Positions 32,569 through 42,139 of a stretch of DNA of 64,000 nucleotides are shown piece after piece (position 1 is the first letter of the stretch; each line of letters begins with the position of its first letter). The notes beneath the pieces are model-generated. The model saw only the letters and a program-made list of their open reading frames with translations. It had not been told where the DNA came from and searched no databases. The translations under genes were made by a program, and so were the position numbers. Location: contig CAYVKM010000005.1 in assembly GCA_964452045.1 (NCBI GenBank), forward strand, positions 27,935 through 91,934, read 5' to 3'. The stretch comes from CAYVKM01 sp964452045 (GTDB lineage Bacteria > Calditrichota > Calditrichia > RBG-13-44-9).

Positions 32569-35500
32569 CTATAGTCTTTGCAAGAAATTTTGTGCAAATG
32601 TTAAATACTCCCGTGGGTTACTACCCGCTAAATTTAAATGTACTTTAAATCCATGAGTCTGGCTGAAAGATAATTGGGCTATGGTTTGATTAATATATCT
32701 GGGCAGCTCCTTTTCTACAAAGAAATCCTTATCTACAACTTTCTCATCAAAAGTCAACGACATTTTTCCTTTCAGGATCCTAACTTGTTTGATAAATCGC
32801 TGACTGGCAAGCTTTTTTATTTTTACCATTTCAATCAATTGTTCTGCTGGCAAGGGCAGTGGTCCAAAACGGTCTTTGAGTTCTTTGGCCAGATTGTCGA
32901 TGCTCAGGATGCTCTCTAAATTTAACAGGCGGTGATAAATCAACACTTTTTCGTTGCTGGATTCGATATAATCGTCCGGTATAAAAGTTTCGGCGTCCAC
33001 TTCGACCGCCGCATCAACTGTGGGCGTTCGTTCCTTAATCAATTCCTCGGGCAGGGTTTCTTCCTGGATTTTATCGACAGTGTCCTTTAATATTTTTTGA
33101 TACAGATCGAATCCGACTGCATTGATATACCCGCTTTGCTGATGTCCCAATAAGTTTCCCGCACCACGAATCTCCAGATCGCGCATGGCAATTTTTAGAC
33201 CGGAGCCGAGTTCCGAAAATTCTTCAATGGCGTATAGCCTCTTCAGGCTGGTTTCGTTAAGACGATCATGCGGCGGAACAATCAGGTACGCATAAGCCTG
33301 GCGATCGGATCGGCCTACCCGACCACGCAACTGGTACAGTTGAGCCAGTCCGAATTTATCCGCCCGGTTTATGATAATAGTGTTGCAATTGGGTATGTCC
33401 AATCCGTTCTCAATAATCATAGTAGCCAGCAAAACGTCGTACTTCTTATCATAGAAATCCTGCATGATTTTTTCCAAGGCCCGCTCCGGCATTTGGCCAT
33501 GAGCAATAGCTATTTTAGCTTTTGGGACAATCTGCATCAGCATCGCTGCCACACCCTCAATGGTCTGTACCCGGTTGTGAACAAAAAATACCTGTCCACC
33601 CCGTTCCAGTTCATGGGTAATGGCTTTGTAGATTAACTCTTTGTCCCAGGAGCAAATTTCGGTGATAATCGGCAGCCTGTTCCTGGGTGCGGTATCAATA
33701 TTTGATAAATCCCGTGCCCCCATCAATGCCATCTGTAATGTCCGGGGAATTGGTGTTGCAGACAAAGTTAGGGTGTCCACATTTGTTTTTAGCTGCCGGA
33801 GTTTTTCTTTGTGCTTTACTCCGAATTGCTGCTCCTCATCAACAATCAGTAACCCCAGATCCTTGAATTCAACATCGACAGACAGTAAACGATGGGTACC
33901 AATAACGATATCAACATCGGCAGTTTTAAGCCGATCGATAATTATCTTTTGCTCCGCCCTGCTTTTAAATCGGGAGAGTACCTCAATGTTTACCGGAAAA
34001 TTTTTCAATCTTTCACGCAAGGTGTGATAATGCTGTTGCGCCAGAATAGTAGTTGGTACCAGAAATGCGGCCTGTTTACCGTCGACCACCGCTTTAAACG
34101 CGGCCCGGATAGCAACTTCTGTCTTTCCAAAACCCACATCACCGCAGATGAGCCGGTCCATCGGTTTACCCCGTTCCATATCCTCTTTTACTTCCTGGGT
34201 TGTCCGGGCCTGATCCGGCGTATCAGCATACAAAAATGAAGCTTCCAGTTCCTTTTGCCAGAGTGTATCCTCGGAAAAACTTATTCCACCACCGCTCATC
34301 CGCTCAGCATATAATTTGACCAAATCCCGGGCGATGTTCTCGACTGCCTTTTTCGTTTTTTCCTTGGTGCGTTCCCATTCAGCACTGCCCAGCCGGGTAA
34401 GCGGTGGATTGTATCCTTCTTCGCTTACATATTTCTGGACGTGATTCAATTTGTCCAGGTTAACATAAAGGATATCCTTATTTTCGTATTCGACTTTAAT
34501 GGTATCCTTCTGCACCCCGGCCACATTTATGCGTTCCGTACCAATATATTTTCCGATTCCGTAATCCACATGCACCACATAGTCGCCAAATTTCAGACTG
34601 TTCAGATGTCTGATCAGACTTCCGGACACTCGCAATCTGCGCCGGCTACGTCGTGCTTTAACCCTATCGAAAATTTCATGTTCGGTTAGTATTTCCGTCT
34701 GGAGATCCGGTATGGAAAATCCGTTGTGGATATCCCCCTGGATAAATTTTATTGGAGGCAGCCATCCCATTTCAGCCAGGATAATTTCTTCTAAACGTTC
34801 ACGCCGGGTTGGTTTGTCGTAAACCAGATAAACCGGTGAATTTTTCTTGTTATCCCTGCCATAACATTTATTGAGGAATTTGACCAGCAATTTTATATTG
34901 CCATGAAAAGACTCGGCCTGGTGTACATTAAAATCCAGATGGCCATTCCCGGTTCCCTTAAAATGGCGATGAATGATCTGCCGATTTCCTGAGACAGATT
35001 TTTCTATCTCCTGCCGGGAGAGATAAGTGCTTGATATATCGCCAATTCCTACTTTTTCTCCTGAGCTAAAAATTCTTTCTGCATTTTCGAGCCAATCCTG
35101 AATGGATTTATTGGTTTGCTCCACATCATCCCAGAAAATCAGGCTGCCGGCTGGTAAGTAATCGAAGAGGGTGGCATTTTTTTGAATTTCATCGTTTTTT
35201 CCAACGATCCTGATTTTCTCCAGCTGTCGTAGGGACATTTGGGTCAGGATATCGAATTCCCGGATGGAATGGATTTCATCATCAAAAAATTCGATCCGGT
35301 AGGGGGCTTCGGCTTCAAAGGAAAAAACATCAACAATTCCGCCACGGGCACTGAATTGCCCGATCTCTTCTATAGCGGGTACCCGTTCGAATCCGGAACT
35401 GACCAGCCATTCAAGCAGGAACTCCCGGTCCAGCTGGTTCTTGACCTGCACGTAACTGACCTGTTTCCGGATTTCTTCCGGGGATTCGATACGTTGCAGG

Positions 35501-35871
35501 AGTCCAACCGGAGTTGTTATAACGATGGAGGCCGGATTTTCCAGAGTACTGATTAACGCATTTAGTCTTGCGCTGTAAAGGGATGGGGTAAAATTTCCCT
35601 GGTCGAACGGGACGATCTCGGCCTGGGGAAAATATAAAATTCGGTTTTGTGGCATAAGAGATTGCAAGTCGTCGGCCAGCCTTTCTGCCTTTTCAGTCTC
35701 CGGGACAATTGCCAGAATGCTATTTTCAAAAAGATCGTAGACATAGTTTAATACGATACTTAAAAAAGAACCACTTAAACCCTTAATTTCAACAGTGGTA
35801 TTCGCGAACAGCCTGTCCCGAAAGGTTTCAAATACAGGTTGTGCCGTTAGTATCGATTTAAGTTTTAACAT
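32569..35871 (-). CDS. mfd: Transcription-repair coupling factor Mfd
   Basis: 1100 aa, normal for Mfd. The UvrB-like N-terminal modules are followed by the RNA-polymerase-interacting CarD/RID domain (FGDYVVHVDYGIGKYIGTER, about 435-455). The RecG-like motor comes next: Walker A GDVGFGKTEVAI, DEEQ box LLIVDEEQQFG, then TLSATPIPRTLQMA and RADKFGLAQLYQLRGRVGRS. The C-terminal TRCF domain starts after about residue 950. It removes stalled RNA polymerase and recruits UvrA. It lies upstream of the parvulin genes with a 70-nt gap; no functional tie is expected. Confidence 0.97.
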   Translation of the reverse strand: MLKLKSILTAQPVFETFRDRLFANTTVEIKGLSGSFLSIVLNYVYDLFENSILAIVPETEKAERLADDLQSLMPQNRILYFPQAEIVPFDQGNFTPSLYSARLNALISTLENPASIVITTPVGLLQRIESPEEIRKQVSYVQVKNQLDREFLLEWLVSSGFERVPAIEEIGQFSARGGIVDVFSFEAEAPYRIEFFDDEIHSIREFDILTQMSLRQLEKIRIVGKNDEIQKNATLFDYLPAGSLIFWDDVEQTNKSIQDWLENAERIFSSGEKVGIGDISSTYLSRQEIEKSVSGNRQIIHRHFKGTGNGHLDFNVHQAESFHGNIKLLVKFLNKCYGRDNKKNSPVYLVYDKPTRRERLEEIILAEMGWLPPIKFIQGDIHNGFSIPDLQTEILTEHEIFDRVKARRSRRRLRVSGSLIRHLNSLKFGDYVVHVDYGIGKYIGTERINVAGVQKDTIKVEYENKDILYVNLDKLNHVQKYVSEEGYNPPLTRLGSAEWERTKEKTKKAVENIARDLVKLYAERMSGGGISFSEDTLWQKELEASFLYADTPDQARTTQEVKEDMERGKPMDRLICGDVGFGKTEVAIRAAFKAVVDGKQAAFLVPTTILAQQHYHTLRERLKNFPVNIEVLSRFKSRAEQKIIIDRLKTADVDIVIGTHRLLSVDVEFKDLGLLIVDEEQQFGVKHKEKLRQLKTNVDTLTLSATPIPRTLQMALMGARDLSNIDTAPRNRLPIITEICSWDKELIYKAITHELERGGQVFFVHNRVQTIEGVAAMLMQIVPKAKIAIAHGQMPERALEKIMQDFYDKKYDVLLATMIIENGLDIPNCNTIIINRADKFGLAQLYQLRGRVGRSDRQAYAYLIVPPHDRLNETSLKRLYAIEEFSELGSGLKIAMRDLEIRGAGNLLGHQQSGYINAVGFDLYQKILKDTVDKIQEETLPEELIKERTPTVDAAVEVDAETFIPDDYIESSNEKVLIYHRLLNLESILSIDNLAKELKDRFGPLPLPAEQLIEMVKIKKLASQRFIKQVRILKGKMSLTFDEKVVDKDFFVEKELPRYINQTIAQLSFSQTHGFKVHLNLAGSNPREYLTFAQNFLQRL

Positions 35872-36085
35872 GCCTTTGTATTAAAGATATTAACCAAAAT
35901 AATAAATCAAAAATTAACACAAAGTTCCCGGGTTAAAAAGAAAGATTTATAGGAGACATCAGGATATCGAGGGACGGTAAGGTCTTTTTTCCGGATGGAT
36001 GATGTACAGATATTTGCGGAAATCCTCAACCCACTACCTGTGCCAGGCCCGGGCATTTCACTTCTGCTGATTGAATACTTCTGAT

Positions 36086-36928
36086 TTATTTTGCCTGATG
36101 GCCCTGGGTATAATCCAATTCCGACCCAAATACACTGTGTGGAATGAGATAAACGGCCAGCATTAAGAAAGCTGCAAAAAATATCCAGCCCCGGCTTTTC
36201 TCACCCCTACTGTTTTTTAGCCAGGCCCAGAGCCAGCCGAGCATGGCGATCAGCGTCTTATTGTCGGTCAAATCGTAGCCGAAGGGAATGCCGGTCCATA
36301 ATTCACCGAAAGCATATTTCTGAACCAGTGGTCCCAGAATAAATCCTCCCACCAGAAACAGGCCCATGGTCCAGTACATATATCTTTTGGCATTTCCTTC
36401 CGGATCAAGTGCCTCCAAAGCAGTTCGGTTGGAGAACAACATAGCCAGGAACATAAGCAGAATGTGGGGAATCAAAACGGCTTCTGGCACATGACCCTTG
36501 AATCGGATGATCACAGGCTCATCTCCGGTGATAGATAGCGTTCGACTGCCCGTCTGAAGATAAACCTGATAAATTAGTTTACCGGCGGCAGGTTGTCTGG
36601 GAAGTTGCTGGGTGATAAAATCTCCATCCCGTTTCAGGAGCAGCTTGTTCCATTCGTCGTTCGAGTTATAGCGTTTGTATTTCACATAGCCATGAATCAA
36701 CGTATCTGGTACCTCTATTTTGATTAAGGCATCACGATCGGTAATTTCACTGCGCAATAGTTTAAAGGAAATCTCGGTGCTATTTATATGGACTTTGCCC
36801 CGAACCGGGTAGGTTGGCCCGGTAAGCCTTTGATAAACTGCCGAACTAACGGTAATTAAAATGGCAATTATCCATAATATTGTTTTATGGTGTGCTATAT
36901 GAAAATTGAAAAATCTATCCTTGGTCAT
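36086..36928 (-). CDS. Conserved membrane protein of unknown function
   Basis: 280 aa. A membrane segment near 16-33 (TILWIIAILITVSSAVYQ) leads to a beta-rich extracytoplasmic domain of about 115 residues (VHINSTEISFKLLRSEITDR, DALIKIEVPDTLIHGYVKYK). Three or four further membrane helices follow (EAVLIPHILLMFLAMLFS, MGLFLVGGFILGPLVQK, ALIAMLGWLWAWL-like, FFAAFLMLAVYLIPHSVFG). I do not recognise a named family. It stands alone between mfd and a divergent gene pair. Confidence 0.7.
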   Translation of the reverse strand: MTKDRFFNFHIAHHKTILWIIAILITVSSAVYQRLTGPTYPVRGKVHINSTEISFKLLRSEITDRDALIKIEVPDTLIHGYVKYKRYNSNDEWNKLLLKRDGDFITQQLPRQPAAGKLIYQVYLQTGSRTLSITGDEPVIIRFKGHVPEAVLIPHILLMFLAMLFSNRTALEALDPEGNAKRYMYWTMGLFLVGGFILGPLVQKYAFGELWTGIPFGYDLTDNKTLIAMLGWLWAWLKNSRGEKSRGWIFFAAFLMLAVYLIPHSVFGSELDYTQGHQAK

Positions 36929-37064
36929 TATGTACCTGTCGCTTTCGGTTTTCGGCCTGATAAAAGCTTAAATTTATTTTTGGATTTGTGATTGTCCAAG
37001 TGTAGTTTTATTTCTTTTGGATATAGCTTGATTAATGTTCAGTTTATAAAAAAATGCGATTAAA

Positions 37065-37646
37065 ATGCCTGAAGATCTTTTTAGTAATTTTGCCCACTTT
37101 TTTGGAGAAGATAATTTTCTTAAACCGTCGCTGCTTGTCCCCCAGGCAAAAATAAATCAATTCTTGCAGAACTATTTTAAAGAAGTGAAAGAAATTGACC
37201 GGGTGCTTTTTGATTTCATGGAGGGGAAGTGTCGAGTGACTTTTATGATCGATTTTCTGATAAAATTTTTGATTGATTTTGATATCACTTCGGATGACAT
37301 TGCTTTTGCCGATAATACTTTTAGGATAAAGTTGGAAAGGATAACCCGACTCCGGTTTGCCGGCGGAAGTTTTATCACCATACTAATTCTGCAAATTATT
37401 TATTTTATCATGGAAAAAATATTGAGAATCGATTTATTTCAGTTTATCAGTCGGGGTCAGCAAAATTTGTTGGTGTCCGGTAAAAACATAAAAATTAATT
37501 TTAATCTTGATGAAATGAGTCTTCCCCAGGAGAGTGAAAAATGGCTAAAATTGCTGGGTGATAAAATTAATCCGGAAGAGCTCCAATTTGTCAAGGGTGG
37601 TGTTCGTTTAACCTTTTCAGTTAACAAGTCACAGAGGGACTATTAA
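37065..37646 (+). CDS. Hypothetical protein, membrane-associated
   Basis: 193 aa, no recognised domain. It begins MPEDLFSNFAHFFGEDNF and has one hydrophobic stretch in the middle (GGSFITILILQIIYFIMEKI, about 104-123) that may be a membrane segment or a buried helix. The flanking parts are rich in Phe, Lys and Asp, with paired strand-like segments (VLFDFMEGKCRVTFMIDFLI and NPEELQFVKGGVRLTFSV) that look like two copies of one fold. It starts 137 nt from the divergent membrane-protein gene, and its stop is 28 nt before a lipoprotein gene on the same strand. Function unknown. Confidence 0.55.
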   Translation: MPEDLFSNFAHFFGEDNFLKPSLLVPQAKINQFLQNYFKEVKEIDRVLFDFMEGKCRVTFMIDFLIKFLIDFDITSDDIAFADNTFRIKLERITRLRFAGGSFITILILQIIYFIMEKILRIDLFQFISRGQQNLLVSGKNIKINFNLDEMSLPQESEKWLKLLGDKINPEELQFVKGGVRLTFSVNKSQRDY

Positions 37647-37674
37647 TTTCAGGACTCATTCTTAGAGAGGCGTC

Positions 37675-38523
37675 ATGAGACTTTTTATTCAATATCGGCC
37701 TTGGTTACAAAATATGTTATTCCGGATAATCCCGGTTGGCATCATTTTTCTGTTTCTGTTGGGATGTGCATCTAAACTAAAAAAACTTGAGGATATGCAG
37801 ACCAGGGGAAGTGACAGGGAAATTGTAGAATCCGATATTGACTGTATCGATAATTCAGAAAATTGTTTTAAGATTAAATTGATACGGGCAGACAGTTATC
37901 TGAAAATGAATAAGGTTGACCGGGCTGCCCTTTATTCGGAAGAAGCAATTGACCGGATAAATAATGGTATTCCCCGCCAGGATGCTTTGCAGGCCTATCT
38001 AATTAATACTTCCGCCTTGCAGGAACAGCTGAAATCTGCCACTTTCACCGATTTAAAACAGGATTTGATCAAACAAATTAATGGTCGTCTGAGCAGCGCC
38101 GAGGACATACTGCAGGCACTACCACAAAATGAAAAGTACAGAGAAATTGAGAAAAATGTGCTCCTGCAAAAGATTGAAAATTTGTTTCTGGAGATGGATA
38201 TTTCCGATCGGAGTTACCTGGAAAGCATTTATCAGCGGTTAATGAAATCTGTTGAAGCCCTTAAAAAGGTTCAACCGGATGAAGGTTACATTTCCTATTT
38301 TACCCTTAAGGCCGAATATAAAACCCTTCGCCCGGAAATCGCCCGGTGGATGAGTGGTGGCAAGCGGCAGGGAGACCGGGAGAGATTGTTGGAACAGCTC
38401 AAGTTGATTTACAAGCAAGCCCTTCCCCTGCGTGCAGAACCGGTTTATTATCAGGGATATGCCGGGGAAATAGAGCAGTTTTTGACCGATGTCGATAATT
38501 CAATGAAACAGCTGGTACTGTAA
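37675..38523 (+). CDS. Helical lipoprotein, possibly TPR-like
   Basis: 282 aa from ATG 37675; a shorter start at the internal ATG before LFRIIPVG would give a tidier lipoprotein signal. A lipobox FLLGC (Cys about 32) is clear. The mature part is almost wholly helical (IKLIRADSYLKMNKVDRAAL, YSEEAIDRINNGIPRQDALQ) and resembles TPR or similar helical repeats. It is probably co-transcribed with the preceding hypothetical gene. No enzyme motif is visible. Confidence 0.65.
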   Translation: MRLFIQYRPWLQNMLFRIIPVGIIFLFLLGCASKLKKLEDMQTRGSDREIVESDIDCIDNSENCFKIKLIRADSYLKMNKVDRAALYSEEAIDRINNGIPRQDALQAYLINTSALQEQLKSATFTDLKQDLIKQINGRLSSAEDILQALPQNEKYREIEKNVLLQKIENLFLEMDISDRSYLESIYQRLMKSVEALKKVQPDEGYISYFTLKAEYKTLRPEIARWMSGGKRQGDRERLLEQLKLIYKQALPLRAEPVYYQGYAGEIEQFLTDVDNSMKQLVL

Positions 38524-38566
38524 CCCACTACTTGGAACTTCAACAAAAAAATATAAACTGCATTCC

Positions 38567-39735
38567 CTATTTTTGAACCATCAGTTGCATGAATTCCTTC
38601 ATGCTTTTCACCTTTTCCAGATCCATAATACTTTCCACAATACGATCCCGCTGAGCCTTTCCTACCTTATCCAGCACCATGCTGTCGAATTTATCGATCA
38701 ATTCCTTCTCGGACATGGGATCGCGGTAATCGCCCTTGGGATAATCCACCCGGAGCTGGTGTTTTTTACCATTAGTGGTGGTAATGGTCACATCGGCTGC
38801 TTTTAGTCTGGGAAATAGCTTTTCGAATTCAGGCTCGGCCACCACTTTAATTTTTGGCAGAAGCTCCCATATCTGGGAATCTTTTAGTTTCTCGTCCTTA
38901 AATTGTGAAGGGGTAACCATTCCATCCACTACTGCAGCGGCCAGGCAGTAGGGTAGGCTATGATCAGCAGTTTCTTTGCTGGTCGGTTTGTATTTGGAGG
39001 GATCGGACAGAATATCCGCTGCCCGGGCCACGGTCTTCACCTTTATCTCGGCAATATCACCTGGTAAAAGGTTGTTCTCCTTCACGATTTTCAGAACGGC
39101 GGTGATGGGGGAGTGGGTAAGAGCCTCGGCGGCAAAGGCCTTCATACTGCAACGAAGAATACGCCAGTCTTTACCTAATTTATCGGTCAGGAGGTTAAGC
39201 TCGAATTCCGGTCCAAAGGTATCCACTAATCCTTCTTTTCCATCGATTACGTGCTCCGGACCGCTGTAACCTTGTTGCGCCAATTGTGCGGCAATTACCC
39301 CTGCCTGGGTCGCCATTGGGTCGACGGTATTTTTCATATTGGTCAGTTTACCGGCCGTTACCGCACCTAGGGTGCAGGAATGACTTCCTGAGATACCGAT
39401 GGCATTAACCATTTGGGGGACGTTAAGTCCCAGAATTTTTCCGGCAACTATGGGCGAGACAAAACCGGTGAGGGTGGCATGATGCCATTTTCGTTCCCGG
39501 ATTCCGGGATGGGCGAACTCACACATTCTTTGTTCAAACTCGTATGCCAGCACAATTGCCGTGATGACCTCTTTACCTGTTTTATTCAGAGTTTCTGCCG
39601 GGGTTAATGCAGCGGGAATGATATCGCTGGGATGGGAAGGATCCTCTTCCCAATAAATATCATTGTAATCCAGGGCCCGTATCAGCAGACTGTTTAGCAG
39701 AGTAGCATGGTTCATGGGCATTTTGGCACCACTCA
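38567..39735 (-). CDS. MmgE/PrpD-family protein, N-terminus lost in assembly gap
   Basis: The frame is open to the first N of the gap at 39736, so the apparent ATG at 39721 is not the true start. The 5' end reads SGAKMPMNHATLLNSLLIRA, continuing ALDYNDIYWEEDPSHPSDII, the expected internal segment of MmgE/PrpD proteins (2-methylcitrate dehydratase class), where HALDYDD-like and HPS motifs line the active site. Later parts include FWKHATLTGF-like KWHHATLTGFVSP and GSHSCTLGAVTAGKLTN. About 80 to 90 residues are missing compared with usual lengths. Family members dehydrate or isomerise hydroxyacids; the exact substrate is unknown and no propionate-pathway gene is in view. Confidence 0.88.
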
Positions 39736-39835
39736 NNNNNNNNNNNNNNNNNNNNNNNNNNNNNNNNNNNNNNNNNNNNNNNNNNNNNNNNNNNNNNNNN
39801 NNNNNNNNNNNNNNNNNNNNNNNNNNNNNNNNNNN
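39736..39835. other. Assembly gap of 100 N
   Basis: Exactly 100 N, the conventional length for a scaffold join of unknown true size. It removes the start of the MmgE/PrpD gene. Whatever lies between that gene and rseP is unknown. Confidence 0.98.
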
Positions 39836-39836
39836 T

Positions 39837-41159
39837 TTATTTGGTAAAGATACGTAAGATATCGTTGTACATCACAAAAATTATCAGGACAAACAAGATC
39901 GCCATTCCCACTTGTTGTATCTTCAATTTGGTTTTTGTAGTGAGTGGTTTTCGCCGGATTTCCTCAATGAATACGATGGCAATATGTCCGCCATCCAATG
40001 CGGGGATAGGCAGAATATTTATCAGGGCCAGCATGATGCTCAGGTTTGCAATTAATTCCATCAGACTGGCGAATCCACTTTTGGCAAATTCCCCGGCAAG
40101 TTTGGTGATCATAATCGGACCGCCCAGCATATCCCGGGCTGACTTCTTCCCCGAAACCAGCCACCAGATTCCTTTGATGTTAAGACCGGTAATAAAAACA
40201 GTTCGGCTAAATCCTTCCCCGAAAGCAGCAAAGATGGGCAGACTTTTCTTTTCATAGTAAATACCGATACCAATCTTACCAATCATATGACTAACGCCAT
40301 TCTCATCGATTTCGTCAGCAGTTTCCGGAGTGATTGTTTTACTTATCTCCGAACCATCATGCAAAATGGTAAAATCCAGCGGTTTATCTGGATTTTTCTT
40401 AATCACCTCGGTCATCTCGTCCCAATTCTTGATCGGTTTGCCATCAATATTCAGGATTTCATCGCCTCGTTGCAGATATGCTTTCTGGGCAGGGCTATTG
40501 GGCAGAACCTCTCCTACTTTCGCCGGAAAAACGGGGAACATATCGAGCTGGTCTGCTCCCTGGGATTTCAATAAGGATCGGTCGAAAATCACCTTCTTCT
40601 CAACCCCGTTCTGTAAAACTTTGATTCTCAGTTCACCTCCTAAATTCTCGAAATAAAGATCCCGTACATCATTCCAGGTTGATACCGGTGTACCATTGAT
40701 CGATAAAATTTTATCTCCAATTTGGATTCCCGCCTTTTGTGAAACACCGTTTTCCACCATTTGGCCAATGGTAGTGGAAAGGATTATCGGTTCGCCCTCA
40801 AAATGAAGGAGACCACCGATAATTACCCAGGCCAGAATCACATTCATGGTCACACCGCCGACCAGAATGATGGTTTTTTGCCACCATTTTTTTGAGGCAA
40901 ACTCATAGGGTGCACCGGTAAGAGTACTGGTATCCATGCTCTCGTCAATAACACCGGTCATTTTCACATATCCGCCAAAGGGGATGGCCGAAATGCAATA
41001 ATCCGTTTCACCGATTTTAACTCCGAACAGTCGAGGTGGAAATCCGATAGAAAATCTCTCAACCCGAACCCCAAATAATTTGGCAAACATGAAATGTCCC
41101 AGCTCATGAAAAAAAACCAGAACACTCAAAACGAAAATTATCGATAACAGATATATCAT
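39837..41159 (-). CDS. rseP: RseP site-2 metalloprotease (M50 family)
   Basis: 440 aa inner-membrane zinc protease. HELGH at residues 18-22 gives two zinc ligands; the third lies in the C-terminal NILPIPALDGGHI segment. Two PDZ domains are present between them (VSQKAGIQIGDKILSINGTP and NSPAQKAYLQRGDEILNIDG). Full length compared with E. coli RseP. It cleaves membrane-bound anti-sigma factors and leftover signal peptides. It is the last gene before the gap. In many relatives it sits next to dxr, which is not seen here. Confidence 0.95.
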   Translation of the reverse strand: MIYLLSIIFVLSVLVFFHELGHFMFAKLFGVRVERFSIGFPPRLFGVKIGETDYCISAIPFGGYVKMTGVIDESMDTSTLTGAPYEFASKKWWQKTIILVGGVTMNVILAWVIIGGLLHFEGEPIILSTTIGQMVENGVSQKAGIQIGDKILSINGTPVSTWNDVRDLYFENLGGELRIKVLQNGVEKKVIFDRSLLKSQGADQLDMFPVFPAKVGEVLPNSPAQKAYLQRGDEILNIDGKPIKNWDEMTEVIKKNPDKPLDFTILHDGSEISKTITPETADEIDENGVSHMIGKIGIGIYYEKKSLPIFAAFGEGFSRTVFITGLNIKGIWWLVSGKKSARDMLGGPIMITKLAGEFAKSGFASLMELIANLSIMLALINILPIPALDGGHIAIVFIEEIRRKPLTTKTKLKIQQVGMAILFVLIIFVMYNDILRIFTK

Positions 41160-41332
41160 TCTAAAGCCCTTTTTCTAATTCATACAAAACAATATAAGGA
41201 TTATTAGATGAATTTTTTATGAATTTGTTTCATTATTTCTGCACGAATTGCAGGATTTAATACTTAGAGTAAATTTTACTTGATTCAAACTTTGATCCCT
41301 GCAGATTTTAAATGGTAATTTATTAGGTTAAT

Positions 41333-42139
41333 TCAGTTGAAATTCGGATCCGGATTTTTGGAAATTGAGTTCAGCAGGGAGATCAATTCTTGATTCTGAT
41401 TGATATGAGTAAATTCTATTTTGAATATTTTTTCGAACTGTTCCTCCACTCTTTGCGATAATTCCTCAGCTTTCAGGCCAGGCGAGCAATCCCATATGGT
41501 TGCGGTGTGATTTTGGATGTAGATTTTCATCCTTTTTTTTGATTCGTCCGGTAATTTGAGAAAGTCAACCAGTTCTTCATGTTTCTTTCCCAGAAGAACA
41601 GAACCATGTTGCAGGATTGCCTTTTCATAAATTCTCTGGGCACTGCCAATCAGTTTTTTCCCTGCTATTTCAACTTCATTTTGTGCCGACGTAGCAAAAC
41701 AGATCTGGGATTTTTCTGTTTTATAGGCTTGCCGAAAATCCGCCTGGGTTTTTTCGAATTCTGCTTTTATCCCGAAATCCTGTAATGCCTGGACAAAGGG
41801 CAGGTGGGCCAGTCGGTAAAATTTTGCGACATCAACTCCCTCAAAGGGGTAAACCACACTGTAGGTTAATTCCTCGGCATGCAGAATGGCCCGTCCACCG
41901 GTGGGCCGTCGCACCAGGTCCACTTTTTGTTGCCGGCACAGATCGATATCGATTTCTTCCATTTTTTGATGATAGCCAAGGGATATACAATATGGTTTCC
42001 AGGTAAAGAATCGGAGTAACGGTCGTTGAAGTGTTATAGTCATTTCCCGGGCTAAAACATGATCTGCCTCCATATTAAATACACCGGAATTACTTTGACA
42101 GGGCCAGATATACCAGTCTTTAATCCCAAATCTATCCAC
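41333..42139 (-). CDS. LipM-like octanoyltransferase / lipoate-protein ligase family protein
   Basis: 268 aa of the BPL/LplA/LipB family. The lipoyl-binding signature VRRPTGGRAILH, the catalytic lysine in GKKLIGSAQR, and LQHGSVLL are visible. A Cys in KSQICFATSAQNEVEIAGKK aligns with the active-site cysteine of LipM, so octanoyl transfer is favoured over ATP-dependent lipoate ligation; this rests on motif memory, not alignment. It makes protein-bound octanoate, the precursor of lipoyl cofactors. Its start overlaps the 3' end of lpxA by 8 nt, so the two are probably translated from one mRNA. Confidence 0.85.
   Translation of the reverse strand: MDRFGIKDWYIWPCQSNSGVFNMEADHVLAREMTITLQRPLLRFFTWKPYCISLGYHQKMEEIDIDLCRQQKVDLVRRPTGGRAILHAEELTYSVVYPFEGVDVAKFYRLAHLPFVQALQDFGIKAEFEKTQADFRQAYKTEKSQICFATSAQNEVEIAGKKLIGSAQRIYEKAILQHGSVLLGKKHEELVDFLKLPDESKKRMKIYIQNHTATIWDCSPGLKAEELSQRVEEQFEKIFKIEFTHINQNQELISLLNSISKNPDPNFN

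Noticed and set aside
33641..34027. Plus-strand open frame opposite mfd
   Set aside because: It lies within the highly conserved motor domain of mfd on the other strand and shows no family pattern.
39719..39721. ATG at 39721 as true start of the MmgE/PrpD gene
   Set aside because: The frame stays open to the gap and family members have about 80-90 more residues before this point.
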